Notes under the pieces: model-generated | Databases searched by the model: none | Told to the model about the DNA's origin: nothing | What the model saw: only the letters and a program-made list of their open reading frames with translations | Assembly (NCBI RefSeq): GCF_013409365.1 | Contig: NZ_JACCBA010000001.1 | Coordinates: 682,001-746,000 of the forward strand | Direction: 5' to 3' | DNA: 64,000 bases | Source: Actinomadura luteofluorescens | GTDB lineage: Bacteria > Actinomycetota > Actinomycetes > Streptosporangiales > Streptosporangiaceae | In this document: positions 50,977 to 58,606 of the stretch, piece after piece | Layout: every line of letters starts with the position of its first letter | Numbering within the stretch: position 1 is the stretch's first letter | Translations under genes and position numbers: made by a program

Positions 50977-52299
50977 CTACGCGAACAGTTCCGCGCAGTC
51001 GGTCACCGCGGTCAGCTCCGTGAGACGGTCCCACCATGCTCTGGACGCCGGTGAGTCGCCCAGGAGCGCCACGAACTTGTCGCGATGCTCCTCCGCGCTG
51101 AGAGGCCGGGTGTGGTGGCCGCGAGGGTTGTCCACGACGGCGGTCAGGGCGCCGTCGTCGGTCCGCACGGTGACACGGGCCGGGGCGGCTTCCGGCCACC
51201 GTGCGTCGAATCCGGCATCGGCCCGGACCGTCACCTTGCGCGCCAGCTCGGCGACCTCGGGACGGTAGCGGAAGGCATCGACGCCGCTGCCGCCGACGAG
51301 CAGGGCGGTCGCCACCGCGTAGGGCAGGGAGAACCGGCCGGACAGGTCGTTCGGGGCGGGCTGGCGGGCGATCTTGAGGTTGATGCTCACCGTGTCCACC
51401 CGGACCTCCCGGATCGCGTCGACCTGTACGGGCCCGATGGCCAGCGCCGCCTCGATCGCGCAGTGCGTCAGGGCGCATGCGCTGTGGACCTTGAAGTAGT
51501 TGCGGGTGATGCCGAGCCCGCCGTAGTCCAGCGGGCCCGACAGCTCCGGTCCGTCGACGATCTCGCCCGCCACCCGGCCGAACGCGTCCTCCAGCGCTCC
51601 CGTCGAACCCCGGTACCCGGCCTGCGCCATCGCCGTGGCGCGCACCCCGCTCGCCGCGGCGTGTCCGGTGAAGGCGTTGCGCGCGGTCGCGCCCTCGTAG
51701 CAGGGCTGCCACGTCGCCAGCACGGGTCCGGTGGCGGCGATGCGAGCCGCGGCCACGGGGTCGGTGCCCTCGAGCAGCGCCACGGCGACCGCGGCGCCGA
51801 GGGCTCCCAGGTGTCCGTGGGGATGCACGCCCGGCCGCAGCCGGACTGCCCGGAACAGGCGGCTGCTCACCTCGTAGCCCGCGATGACCGAGCGCAGGAG
51901 CTCGGCGCCGGACGAGTGCAGGTGCTCGGCGACGGCGAGCGCCGCAGGGACCACCTGCACGGCCGGATGGCCGGTCGGGCGCATGCCCTCGTCCAGTTCC
52001 AAGGCGGTTCCCGCAGTGGCGTTGAGGAACGCCGCGTGCTCGGGATAGGTGCGCCTGCCGGGTGCCGGAAGCACCGTCGCCGTATGCCCGGTCCCCGCCT
52101 TTCCGGCCGGTGTCACCAGGCCGTTGCGCTCGTCCAGCGCGATCAGGGCGGCGACCTCCGGCGTCGTGGCCCCGGCGGCGGCGACGGTGTCGGCGATGAC
52201 CCGCTGGGCATGCCGGACGGCCGGCTCGGGTACCCGGTCCAGTTCCAGATCGGCCGCCGCCGCTACGGCCTCGTCGATACTGTGCACGGTCGTGCTCAC
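50977..52299 (-). CDS. MmgE/PrpD-family protein
   Basis: A 440-residue protein: VPEPAVRHAQRVIADTVAAA, AFLNATAGTALELDEGMRPT, GHPAVQVVPAALAVAEHLHS, GYEVSSRLFRAVRLRPGVHP and GHLGALGAAVAVALLEG, then the C-terminal KVHSACALTHCAIEAAL domain. The family includes 2-methylcitrate dehydratase, cis-aconitate decarboxylase and iminodisuccinate epimerase, all acting on di- or tricarboxylates. GTG start at 52299 overlaps the transporter stop (GTGA). Together with a TcuA-like dehydrogenase nearby, a tricarboxylate/dicarboxylate dehydratase or epimerase role is plausible. Confidence 0.92.
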   Translation of the reverse strand: MSTTVHSIDEAVAAAADLELDRVPEPAVRHAQRVIADTVAAAGATTPEVAALIALDERNGLVTPAGKAGTGHTATVLPAPGRRTYPEHAAFLNATAGTALELDEGMRPTGHPAVQVVPAALAVAEHLHSSGAELLRSVIAGYEVSSRLFRAVRLRPGVHPHGHLGALGAAVAVALLEGTDPVAAARIAATGPVLATWQPCYEGATARNAFTGHAAASGVRATAMAQAGYRGSTGALEDAFGRVAGEIVDGPELSGPLDYGGLGITRNYFKVHSACALTHCAIEAALAIGPVQVDAIREVRVDTVSINLKIARQPAPNDLSGRFSLPYAVATALLVGGSGVDAFRYRPEVAELARKVTVRADAGFDARWPEAAPARVTVRTDDGALTAVVDNPRGHHTRPLSAEEHRDKFVALLGDSPASRAWWDRLTELTAVTDCAELFA

Positions 52300-53630
52300 C
52301 GCCTCAGGTCGAGATGACGGGTCTCGCCGAGCGCCCGGACGGCACCGGCGCTGATCACGGAGACCAGTACCACGTAGGCTCCGACGGCGTACATGCCGAG
52401 CCCCTCGTAGAGGCCGACGGCGATGAAGGGGGCCACGGCCGCTCCCAGGAGCGAGCCGGCCTGGTTGGCCGCCGTCACGCCCGAGTACCGGATGGCGGTC
52501 GGGAACAACTCTGCGAAGTAGACGCCCACCGGGGCGTAGGCGAAGCCGACCGGGAAGGCGAACACCACCATGGCGACCGTGAAGAGAACGGGTTCGCCGG
52601 TCTCGATGAGCGCGAGTGCCGGGAAGATCGTCACGATGGCCCCGCCCAGGCCCCACATCAGGGCCGTGCGCCGTCCGCGCTTGTCGGCCGTTCCCGCGGA
52701 CAGGCGGAGGCCGACGGAGTAGGCGCCGGCCGAGATGAGCACCGCCGTGAGAGCGGACGCCTTGCTCATCTCCAGCTTGCCCGTCGCGTGGGCCAGCAGG
52801 AAGATGAAGGCGACGTAGAACGTGGTGCTGACCGACACGTAGGCGAGGGTGGCGAGCAGGGTGGTCCGGCGGGCCTGCTTGACGACGCTCACGATCGGCA
52901 GCTTGGAGGTCTCCGGACCGGCGCCGGCCTCGGCCTTCCTGCGGCCGGCCTCGAACACCGGGGACTCGCTGATCCGCAGCCGGAGCACCAGCCCCACCAC
53001 GATCAGCGCGGCGCTGGACAGGAACGGCACCCGCCAGCCCCAGTCGAGGTAGGTCTGGTCGGGGATGACGAGGGTGATCACCAGCAGCACGCCCGTCGAG
53101 AGGGCGAGCCCCGCGGTGACGCCCTGCTGCGGCCACGCGGAGAGCCGGGCCCTGCGGTCGTGCGGGGCGAACTCGGTGGCCATCAGCACGGCTCCGCCCC
53201 ACTCGCCGCCCACGGCGGCGCCCTGGACGAAGCGGAGCAGCACCAGGAGGACCGGGGCGATCGCGCCCGCCGTCTCGTACGTCGGCAGGACGCCCACGAG
53301 CATCGTGCTGACGCCCATCAGGACCAGGGACACCACCAGCGTCGCCTTGCGGCCGATGCGGTCGCCGAAGTGAGCGAAGATCAGCCCCCCGATCGGACGG
53401 GCCGCGAAGGCCACCGCGATGGTCGCGAAGGAGGCGAGGGTGGCCGCGACATCGGACATTTCAGGAAAGAATTGGGTACCGAACACCAGTGCTGCGGTGC
53501 TGGCGTAGATGTAGAAGTCGTACCATTCGATGGCAGTGCCGAGAAATGCTGCTCTGGCTACCTTCGTAGCCTCCGCCAGGGACGGTGCTGGAGTACCGGT
53601 GTCGTCTATTTCTTTCTGAACGTGCGGCAC
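52296..53630 (-). CDS. MFS metabolite:H+ symporter (MHS-type)
   Basis: A transporter of about 444 residues: RAAFLGTAIEWYDFYIYAST (the WYDFYIY signature of the MHS family), RPIGGLIFAHFGDRIGRKAT (motif A), GAAVGGEWGGAVLMATEFAP, RLSAWPQQGVTAGLALSTGV and PVGFAYAPVGVYFAELFPTA. It imports carboxylates such as citrate-like or dicarboxylic acids. AAGGAG abuts the ATG at 53639 with no spacing but lies 9 bases from GTG 53630, so GTG is the likelier start. It is coupled by GTGA to the PrpD-family gene. Confidence 0.92.
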   Translation of the reverse strand: MPHVQKEIDDTGTPAPSLAEATKVARAAFLGTAIEWYDFYIYASTAALVFGTQFFPEMSDVAATLASFATIAVAFAARPIGGLIFAHFGDRIGRKATLVVSLVLMGVSTMLVGVLPTYETAGAIAPVLLVLLRFVQGAAVGGEWGGAVLMATEFAPHDRRARLSAWPQQGVTAGLALSTGVLLVITLVIPDQTYLDWGWRVPFLSSAALIVVGLVLRLRISESPVFEAGRRKAEAGAGPETSKLPIVSVVKQARRTTLLATLAYVSVSTTFYVAFIFLLAHATGKLEMSKASALTAVLISAGAYSVGLRLSAGTADKRGRRTALMWGLGGAIVTIFPALALIETGEPVLFTVAMVVFAFPVGFAYAPVGVYFAELFPTAIRYSGVTAANQAGSLLGAAVAPFIAVGLYEGLGMYAVGAYVVLVSVISAGAVRALGETRHLDLRR

Positions 53631-53639
53631 AACTTCCAT

Positions 53640-53987
53640 CTCCTTCGGTTGTGGCGCCTTGAGCGTGCGATGGTGCGTGGGCGCCGATGACTGGCACCGC
53701 GGGTGTGAACGGCGTGGTCGCCTGTTCGGGTGGGGGTCACGGCTGGGCCGCGCGTTGGGCTGCTCCGGCGAACTTCCGCGCCGGACGGCGCGAAGGATCG
53801 GAAGCCGCCATGCGGCGTCATCCCTGATGGCGTTGCGGAAGGGGTGGTCTCCGGCGGGTCGGCCTCGCGGGGTACCGCGTCTAGCGGACCGACGGGTCGC
53901 CTGTGCGCCGACCGGCGGTGAACTGACCGCTGGTGAGCGGCCGTAAGGGGTGGGCTTCGGCGCGCGTGGAAGGCGCCGGCGTGAGGT
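53640..53987. other. intergenic gap of about 350 bp
   Basis: No frame has convincing codon use or a family match on either strand. It holds the upstream region of the MHS transporter gene and the 3' side of the TPP-enzyme gene, so an operon break with a promoter for the transporter group is expected here. I see no clear -10/-35 pair. Confidence 0.45.
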
Positions 53988-55661
53988 TCACGTGGACGGG
54001 GTCTGGCTGAGGGCGGTTCCGCTCAGCCGGGAGGCGATATCGGCGAAGGCGGGATTCTGCGGTTCCGGGTCGATGTGGACGTCGAACAGCACCGGTCCGG
54101 TGGCTTCGGGCAGCGTCCGCTGGAGCAGGTCGAGGTCCCGTACGGACCGGATGCAGTGCGCGGGTATGCCGAACCCCCGGGCCACCTGGCCGACGTCCGG
54201 CCATGCGTGCCATGCCTCCGTGTCCGGCAGGCCCTTGGCGGTCAGGCTGTGGCGTTCCTGCCCGTAGCCGCCGTCGTTCATCACGAAGAGGGTCAGCGGA
54301 AGCCGGTACCGCACGGCCGTTGACAGTTCGCTCAGGCTCATCATCAGGCATCCGTCGCCGAGAACGGCCGTCACCCGTTCGCCGGGACGGGCGAAGGCGG
54401 CGCCGATCGCCACTCCCAGAGCCTGCCCGATCGCGCCGAATTCATGGGTGAAGGCATAGCGGCCGGGATCCCAGCTGCGCAGCGTCTGCTGGGCGTAGGA
54501 GCCGAAGTGGCCGGCGTCGACGACGAGCAGCCGGTCCTCCGGCAGGACGGCGTCGAGTGCCTCCACGGCGAGCCGGGGATGGACCGGTGAGGAATCGGGT
54601 GCCGCTGGAACATGCTGGTCGGGGCGGTCCGGACCGGTCCATCCGGCGGGTGCGGGACGGCCGCTGCCGCCGATGAGGGCGCAGAGGGCGCTCGCGGTGG
54701 CCGCCGCGTCTCCCACCAGGGCGATGTCCGCTGAGGTATGCCTGCCGATGGCCTCGCCGTCCCGGTCGGCATGCACCACGAGACCGCCGGAGAAGGCGGT
54801 GCCGCCGTCGGTGGTCCACTGGTTGGCCGACGCTCCGAGCACGAGGACGCAGTCGGCTTCGGCGAGCACCCTGCCGGCGTGCCCGGAGCCGAGCCCGCCT
54901 GCCACGCCGACGTGCCGCGCATGGCGGGCCAGCAGGCCTTTCGCCTTGAGGGTCGTGGCGATCGGCGCCGCCAGCAGGTCGGCGAGCTCTCCCACGGCGG
55001 CCGCCCCGCCGTCCGGCGCCACCCCCCGCCCGACCAGGATCGCAGGGCGCCGGGCGGCGGCGAGGGCCGCCGCCGCCTCGGCGACGAGGCGGGGGTCGGG
55101 CGGCGGAGGCGCGGGCGGGGCGGCCGTCGGCTCGTAGGCGCCGGCCCCGGCCGGCAAGCGGGCGTGCATGACGTCGGTGGGGGCGTTGAGCACGGCCGGC
55201 CCCCGGCCGGCGCGCACGTGACGGAAGACGGCGGCGGTGTCGGTGTACACCGTGCCGGGCCGGTGCAGGGGCCGGAAGTACGCCCCCGTCGCGCCGATGA
55301 ATCCGCGCTGGTCGAAACGCTGGGGATGATCGAGATCGCCGGTCGGCGTATCGGGCGCCAGCAGCACGACACCGGAACGGGCCGCCGCGGCGGTCAGCAG
55401 CGAGGTGGCGGTGTTGCTGAGGCCGGGGCCGTGCGTCACGCTCGCCACCCCGGGCCTGCCAGAGAACCGCGCGTAGCCGTCCGCCATGGCGACGGCCCCC
55501 TGCTCGTGGCAGGCGTGCACCAGCTTGATGCCGGTTCCGGCCGCTATCCGCGCGAGCAGGTCCACGTTGCCGTCACCCATCAGCGCGAAGACCACATCCG
55601 TGTCCTCGGCGACCAGGGCGGCGACGACGGCGCCTGTGACGTCTTCCACATCCTCGCTCAT
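53988..55661 (-). CDS. thiamine-pyrophosphate-dependent enzyme (acetolactate-synthase-like)
   Basis: A 557-residue TPP enzyme of the POX/AHAS/BFD fold. The N-terminal PYR domain has the catalytic Glu53 in HACHEQGAVAMADGYAR and VTHGPGLSNTATSLLTAAAA. The central domain (about 195-330) contains PAILVGRGVAPDGG. The C-terminal PP domain has the TPP-Mg motif LGDGCLMMSLSELSTAVRYR near 436 followed by LFVMNDGGYGQER. It would decarboxylate a 2-oxo acid or carry out a carboligation. It is divergent from the TcuA-like dehydrogenase and shares a control region with TGTACA/GTATAC sites. Confidence 0.92.
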   Translation of the reverse strand: MSEDVEDVTGAVVAALVAEDTDVVFALMGDGNVDLLARIAAGTGIKLVHACHEQGAVAMADGYARFSGRPGVASVTHGPGLSNTATSLLTAAAARSGVVLLAPDTPTGDLDHPQRFDQRGFIGATGAYFRPLHRPGTVYTDTAAVFRHVRAGRGPAVLNAPTDVMHARLPAGAGAYEPTAAPPAPPPPDPRLVAEAAAALAAARRPAILVGRGVAPDGGAAAVGELADLLAAPIATTLKAKGLLARHARHVGVAGGLGSGHAGRVLAEADCVLVLGASANQWTTDGGTAFSGGLVVHADRDGEAIGRHTSADIALVGDAAATASALCALIGGSGRPAPAGWTGPDRPDQHVPAAPDSSPVHPRLAVEALDAVLPEDRLLVVDAGHFGSYAQQTLRSWDPGRYAFTHEFGAIGQALGVAIGAAFARPGERVTAVLGDGCLMMSLSELSTAVRYRLPLTLFVMNDGGYGQERHSLTAKGLPDTEAWHAWPDVGQVARGFGIPAHCIRSVRDLDLLQRTLPEATGPVLFDVHIDPEPQNPAFADIASRLSGTALSQTPST

Positions 55662-55670
55662 GGCATGCGA

Positions 55671-55678
55671 GTGTACAC
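55671..55678. promoter_or_regulatory. GTGTACAC palindrome near TPP-enzyme start
   Basis: GTGTACAC lies 10 bp upstream of the TPP-enzyme start codon. It resembles the TGTATACA and GTATACACATGTACAC sites elsewhere in the cluster and could be bound by the GntR-FCD regulator. Confidence 0.42.
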
Positions 55679-55842
55679 AGATGAATTCACGATCCTCAAT
55701 GATGTGTTCCGAGGAATCGAGAAAACCTATCTCACCTGCGCAATCAGAGCCCGGTTCCAGATCGTCCGACGACCGCGATGCCGCACCCTGGGGTGGCGAT
55801 CTGCCTGTTCGGGAGCAATGTTCCGGCTCTGGAGGACCTTGG

Positions 55843-55857
55843 TATACACATGTACAC
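55843..55857. promoter_or_regulatory. GTATAC / TGTACA double site
   Basis: Two palindromic hexamers, GTATAC (55843-55848) and TGTACA (55852-55857), are only 3 bp apart in the 293-bp divergent region between the TPP enzyme and the TcuA-like gene. They match the FCD-regulator core seen at 48961. Confidence 0.5.
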
Positions 55858-55954
55858 TGCGAAGCCAGCCCGACCATCAGCACTCCCGAGCGCCCTCAGC
55901 CCGTCACCGCTCCACGACCGGCTGCAGAGCCGGCCGACTCGAAAGGCTCCCTCC

Positions 55955-57436
55955 ATGGACACCCAGGCAGACGTCATCGTCGTGGGCACCGGCAACGCCG
56001 GGTTCTGCGCCGCGCACGCGGCCGCCCAGGCCGGCGCACGCGTGCTGATGCTCGAGAAGGGCCCCGCCGAGGCGATCGGCGGCAACACCTACTTCACCGC
56101 AGGAGCGATCCGGACGACCTACCGAGACCTCGGCGAACTGGCAGAACTGGTGGTGGACGACGAACGCCACGCGCGCACCGACATCGCGCCGTACACCGCC
56201 GCCGACTTCATCGGCGACATGGAACGTGTCACGCTCGGGCGGTGCGATCCCTCACTGACCCGCACGATGGTGCACGACATCGCGAACGCCCTGACATGGA
56301 TGCGCGATCTCGGGATCCGATTCCGCCTCCAGTACGAGCGGCAGGCGTACGAAGTCAACGGACGCCACCGGTTCTGGGGAGGGCTTCCGTTGGCCGTCGT
56401 CGACGGAGGGAAGGGCATGGTGGCCCAGCACCGGCTCATAGCCGCACGTGAGGGCGTCGACATCCGCTGCTCCACCGCCGTTGACCGGCTGCTGCGGGAT
56501 GCCGACGGCCGGGTGGTCGGTGTCGGGGCAGGTGAGCAGGAGTTCTACGCCGAGGCCGTCGTGCTGGCCGCCGGAGGATTCCAGGCCAACCGCTTGCTGC
56601 GGGCCCAGTACCTCGGCCCGACCTGGGATCTGGCCAAGGTGCGCGGTACGCCGCACAACACCGGTGCCGCCCTGCTGGCCGCGCTGGACGCGGGCGCGCA
56701 GCCGGCCGGCCACTGGAGCGGCTGCCACGCGGTGGCCTGGGACGCCAACGCCCCGGAGACCGGCGACTTCGAGCTGACCAACCGGCACACCAAGCAGTCG
56801 TATCCGCTGAGCATCGTGGTCAACACCGAAGGAAGGCGCTTCCTCGACGAAGGCGCCGAACTGCGCAACTACACCTACGCCAAGTACGGTGCGCAGATCC
56901 TCCTCCAGCCCGGCGCCCGCGCCTTCCAGCTCTTCGACGCCAAGACGGCACCGCTCCTGCGTGAGGCCGAGTACCAGGTCCCCGGCGTCACCCGGTACGA
57001 GGCGAACTCGATCGCCGAACTCGCCGAACTCGCCGGCATCGACGTCGCCGGCCTCACCGCCACCGTCGAGGGCTACAACGCCGCCACCCGGCCTGGGCAC
57101 TTCGACCCCTCCGTCAAGGACGGCCTGGGCACGGACGGGCTCCATCCCCCCAAGAGCAACTGGGCCCTCCCTCTCAACGAGCCTCCCTACCTGGCTTTCG
57201 GCGTGACCTGCGGCATCACCTTCACCTTCGGCGGAGTGAAGATCGACGACTCCGGACGAGTGCTCGACCACGAGAGCGAGGCGATTCCCGGCCTGTTCGC
57301 CGCGGGAGAGATGGTCGGCGGCCTCTTCTACCACAACTATCCCGGCGGCAGCGGCCTGTCGGCGGGCACCGTGTTCGGCCGCAAGGCGGGAACGGAAGCG
57401 GCCAGACTCGCCTCAACGCTCACCCCGGCCACCTGA
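55955..57436 (+). CDS. FAD-dependent dehydrogenase, tricarballylate dehydrogenase (TcuA)-like
   Basis: A 493-residue flavoprotein of the fumarate reductase/succinate dehydrogenase group: FAD motif VIVVGTGNAGFCAAHAAAQA (GxGxxG at 11-16), GGNTYFTAGAIRTTY, AVVLAAGGFQANRLLRAQYL, and near the end GITFTFGGVKID, GLFAAGEMVGGLFYHNYPGG and SGLSAGTVFGRKAG. The architecture and the 'GGNTxxxxGAxR' start match TcuA, which oxidises tricarballylate to cis-aconitate; ketosteroid-type relatives are alternatives. ATG 55955 directly precedes the FAD motif. It is divergent from the TPP enzyme and belongs to the GntR-controlled cluster. Confidence 0.9.
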   Translation: MDTQADVIVVGTGNAGFCAAHAAAQAGARVLMLEKGPAEAIGGNTYFTAGAIRTTYRDLGELAELVVDDERHARTDIAPYTAADFIGDMERVTLGRCDPSLTRTMVHDIANALTWMRDLGIRFRLQYERQAYEVNGRHRFWGGLPLAVVDGGKGMVAQHRLIAAREGVDIRCSTAVDRLLRDADGRVVGVGAGEQEFYAEAVVLAAGGFQANRLLRAQYLGPTWDLAKVRGTPHNTGAALLAALDAGAQPAGHWSGCHAVAWDANAPETGDFELTNRHTKQSYPLSIVVNTEGRRFLDEGAELRNYTYAKYGAQILLQPGARAFQLFDAKTAPLLREAEYQVPGVTRYEANSIAELAELAGIDVAGLTATVEGYNAATRPGHFDPSVKDGLGTDGLHPPKSNWALPLNEPPYLAFGVTCGITFTFGGVKIDDSGRVLDHESEAIPGLFAAGEMVGGLFYHNYPGGSGLSAGTVFGRKAGTEAARLASTLTPAT

Positions 57437-57603
57437 CACCTGTACGGGCGGGAGGCCGGGGCCGCCTGAGTGCCGCCGGCGCGCCACGCGGCGTCCTTGC
57501 ACAGGCGGACATGCGCCGCACCGAGGCGGTCCTCGTCCGAGCGCCAGGATCGGCCGCCGGAGATCTCGTCGGCCCAGTCGAGCAGGCGACGCAGTCGGTT
57601 CAC
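57337..57603 (-). CDS. small hypothetical ORF coupled to TetR gene
   Basis: An 88-residue frame whose GTG start overlaps the TetR stop (GTGA). The first 50 residues (RLRRLLDWADEISGGRSWRS, DEDRLGAAHVRLCKDAAWR) look like protein. The remainder runs antisense into the end of the TcuA-like gene and looks random. It may be the N-terminal remnant of a longer gene. No family recognised. Confidence 0.3.
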   Translation of the reverse strand: MNRLRRLLDWADEISGGRSWRSDEDRLGAAHVRLCKDAAWRAGGTQAAPASRPYRCQVAGVSVEASLAASVPALRPNTVPADRPLPPG

Positions 57604-58211
57604 GGCCGAGTCCGCCCGGCGGGTGGTGCGGGGCCGGTAGAGAAGACGTGGTCGACGGCGGCGTTGAGGGTATCGGTCTCGGCGCTGAGGACGGATTCGC
57701 TGGTGGGCAGGGCGCGTTCGACCGAGAGTCCGTTGAGGACGGCGAGAAGGAACCTGACGTTGCGGGTGTGGTCTCCCGGGGGCAGTGCGCCTTCCTCGGC
57801 GAGCGTGGCCAGCCAGTGTCCGACCCGGCGCTCCGCCTCCCGCTCATGGCCGAGGTATGCGGCGCGTACCGGTTCGGTCGGTTCGGGTTCGATGAAGGTC
57901 CGATAGATCGTGCCCCATGCGGTCCGCGCCTTTTCGTTGGTGCCGAGCGGCGCGAGAACCTGCCGCAGGCAGTTCAGCAGCCGTTCGCGGGGCGGCAGTG
58001 TCCGGTCCCGGATCGGGTCGCCGGGCAGCAGGTCTTCGTAGATCCTCGCGAGCAGGCTGTCCTGCAGGGCGCGCTGGGTGGGGAAGTGGAACCTCAGCGA
58101 GCCGGTGCTCACACCCGCACGCGCGGCGACCGCTCGGACGCTCAGCTTCGCGGCCATGTCCTCGGCGATCATCTCTGCGGCGGCCTGGAGGATCTTCTCG
58201 CGTGTTTCCAT
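57600..58211 (-). CDS. TetR-family regulator
   Basis: A 203-residue repressor. HTH residues about 5-50: TREKILQAAAEMIAEDMAAK, VRAVAARAGVSTGSLRFHFP. The C-domain has GTIYRTFIEPEPTEPVRAAY and FLLAVLNGLSVERALPTSES, the TetR_C_6/BetI-like pattern. ATG follows GAAGGAG. Perfect TACTAGCAC-type operators lie at 58248-58279, directly upstream and before the small divergent ORF. Confidence 0.92.
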   Translation of the reverse strand: METREKILQAAAEMIAEDMAAKLSVRAVAARAGVSTGSLRFHFPTQRALQDSLLARIYEDLLPGDPIRDRTLPPRERLLNCLRQVLAPLGTNEKARTAWGTIYRTFIEPEPTEPVRAAYLGHEREAERRVGHWLATLAEEGALPPGDHTRNVRFLLAVLNGLSVERALPTSESVLSAETDTLNAAVDHVFSTGPAPPAGRTRP

Positions 58212-58247
58212 GCTCCGCTCTCCTTCGCGTCCTTCAGCCCCCTACCC

Positions 58248-58279
58248 TACTAGCACGCCGTACTAGCACAGTGTGCTAG
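58248..58279. promoter_or_regulatory. TetR operators: 17-bp palindrome plus direct repeat
   Basis: CTAGCACA-G-TGTGCTAG at 58263-58279 is a perfect 8-bp dyad. TACTAGCAC occurs at 58248-58256 and 58261-58269 (13-bp period), so a second half-site is present. It stands 36 bp upstream of the TetR start. Confidence 0.72.
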
Positions 58280-58338
58280 CGTGTGCCCGGCGCGCTGACC
58301 AGTGGTGTCGCGGCTGAGGTGCGAAGGAGGGGCGGAGC

Positions 58339-58491
58339 ATGGCGTGGAAGCAGTGGGCAGCGGCGAAGCGCCTCAAGCCGGGAGACGGCAGGGAACTGCA
58401 GCGTTTCCGCTGGTGGCAGCTCCCCCTGCGCTCCCTGTTCTGCGCGCTCCGCCTGCGGTACTCCTCTCTGCTCGACACGGCCGGCCACTGA
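58339..58491 (+). CDS. small basic protein (50 residues), possibly truncated
   Basis: ATG 58339 after GAAGGAGGGG: MAWKQWAAAKRLKPGDGREL, QRFRWWQLPLRSLFCALRLR, YSSLLDTAGH. The segment KPGDGRxLxRFRWWQLxxRSLF recalls the N-terminus of a longer conserved actinobacterial protein, so this copy may be cut short. It is divergent from the TetR gene with its operators in between, so it may be the regulated target. The function is unknown. Confidence 0.45.
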   Translation: MAWKQWAAAKRLKPGDGRELQRFRWWQLPLRSLFCALRLRYSSLLDTAGH

Positions 58492-58606
58492 CTCCTTCGA
58501 AGTGAGGGAGGCACGACCACATCGGCCCTCTCCGGCTGGCTTCTTACGCGATCGGCATGGACCGGCTGCATGAAAACGACATGAGTACGGCGAAAGGAAG
58601 GGCATC

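Noticed and set aside
53659..53946. Short plus-strand frame in the gap before the MHS transporter gene
   Set aside because: Arg-rich random composition, no start signal, no conserved motif.
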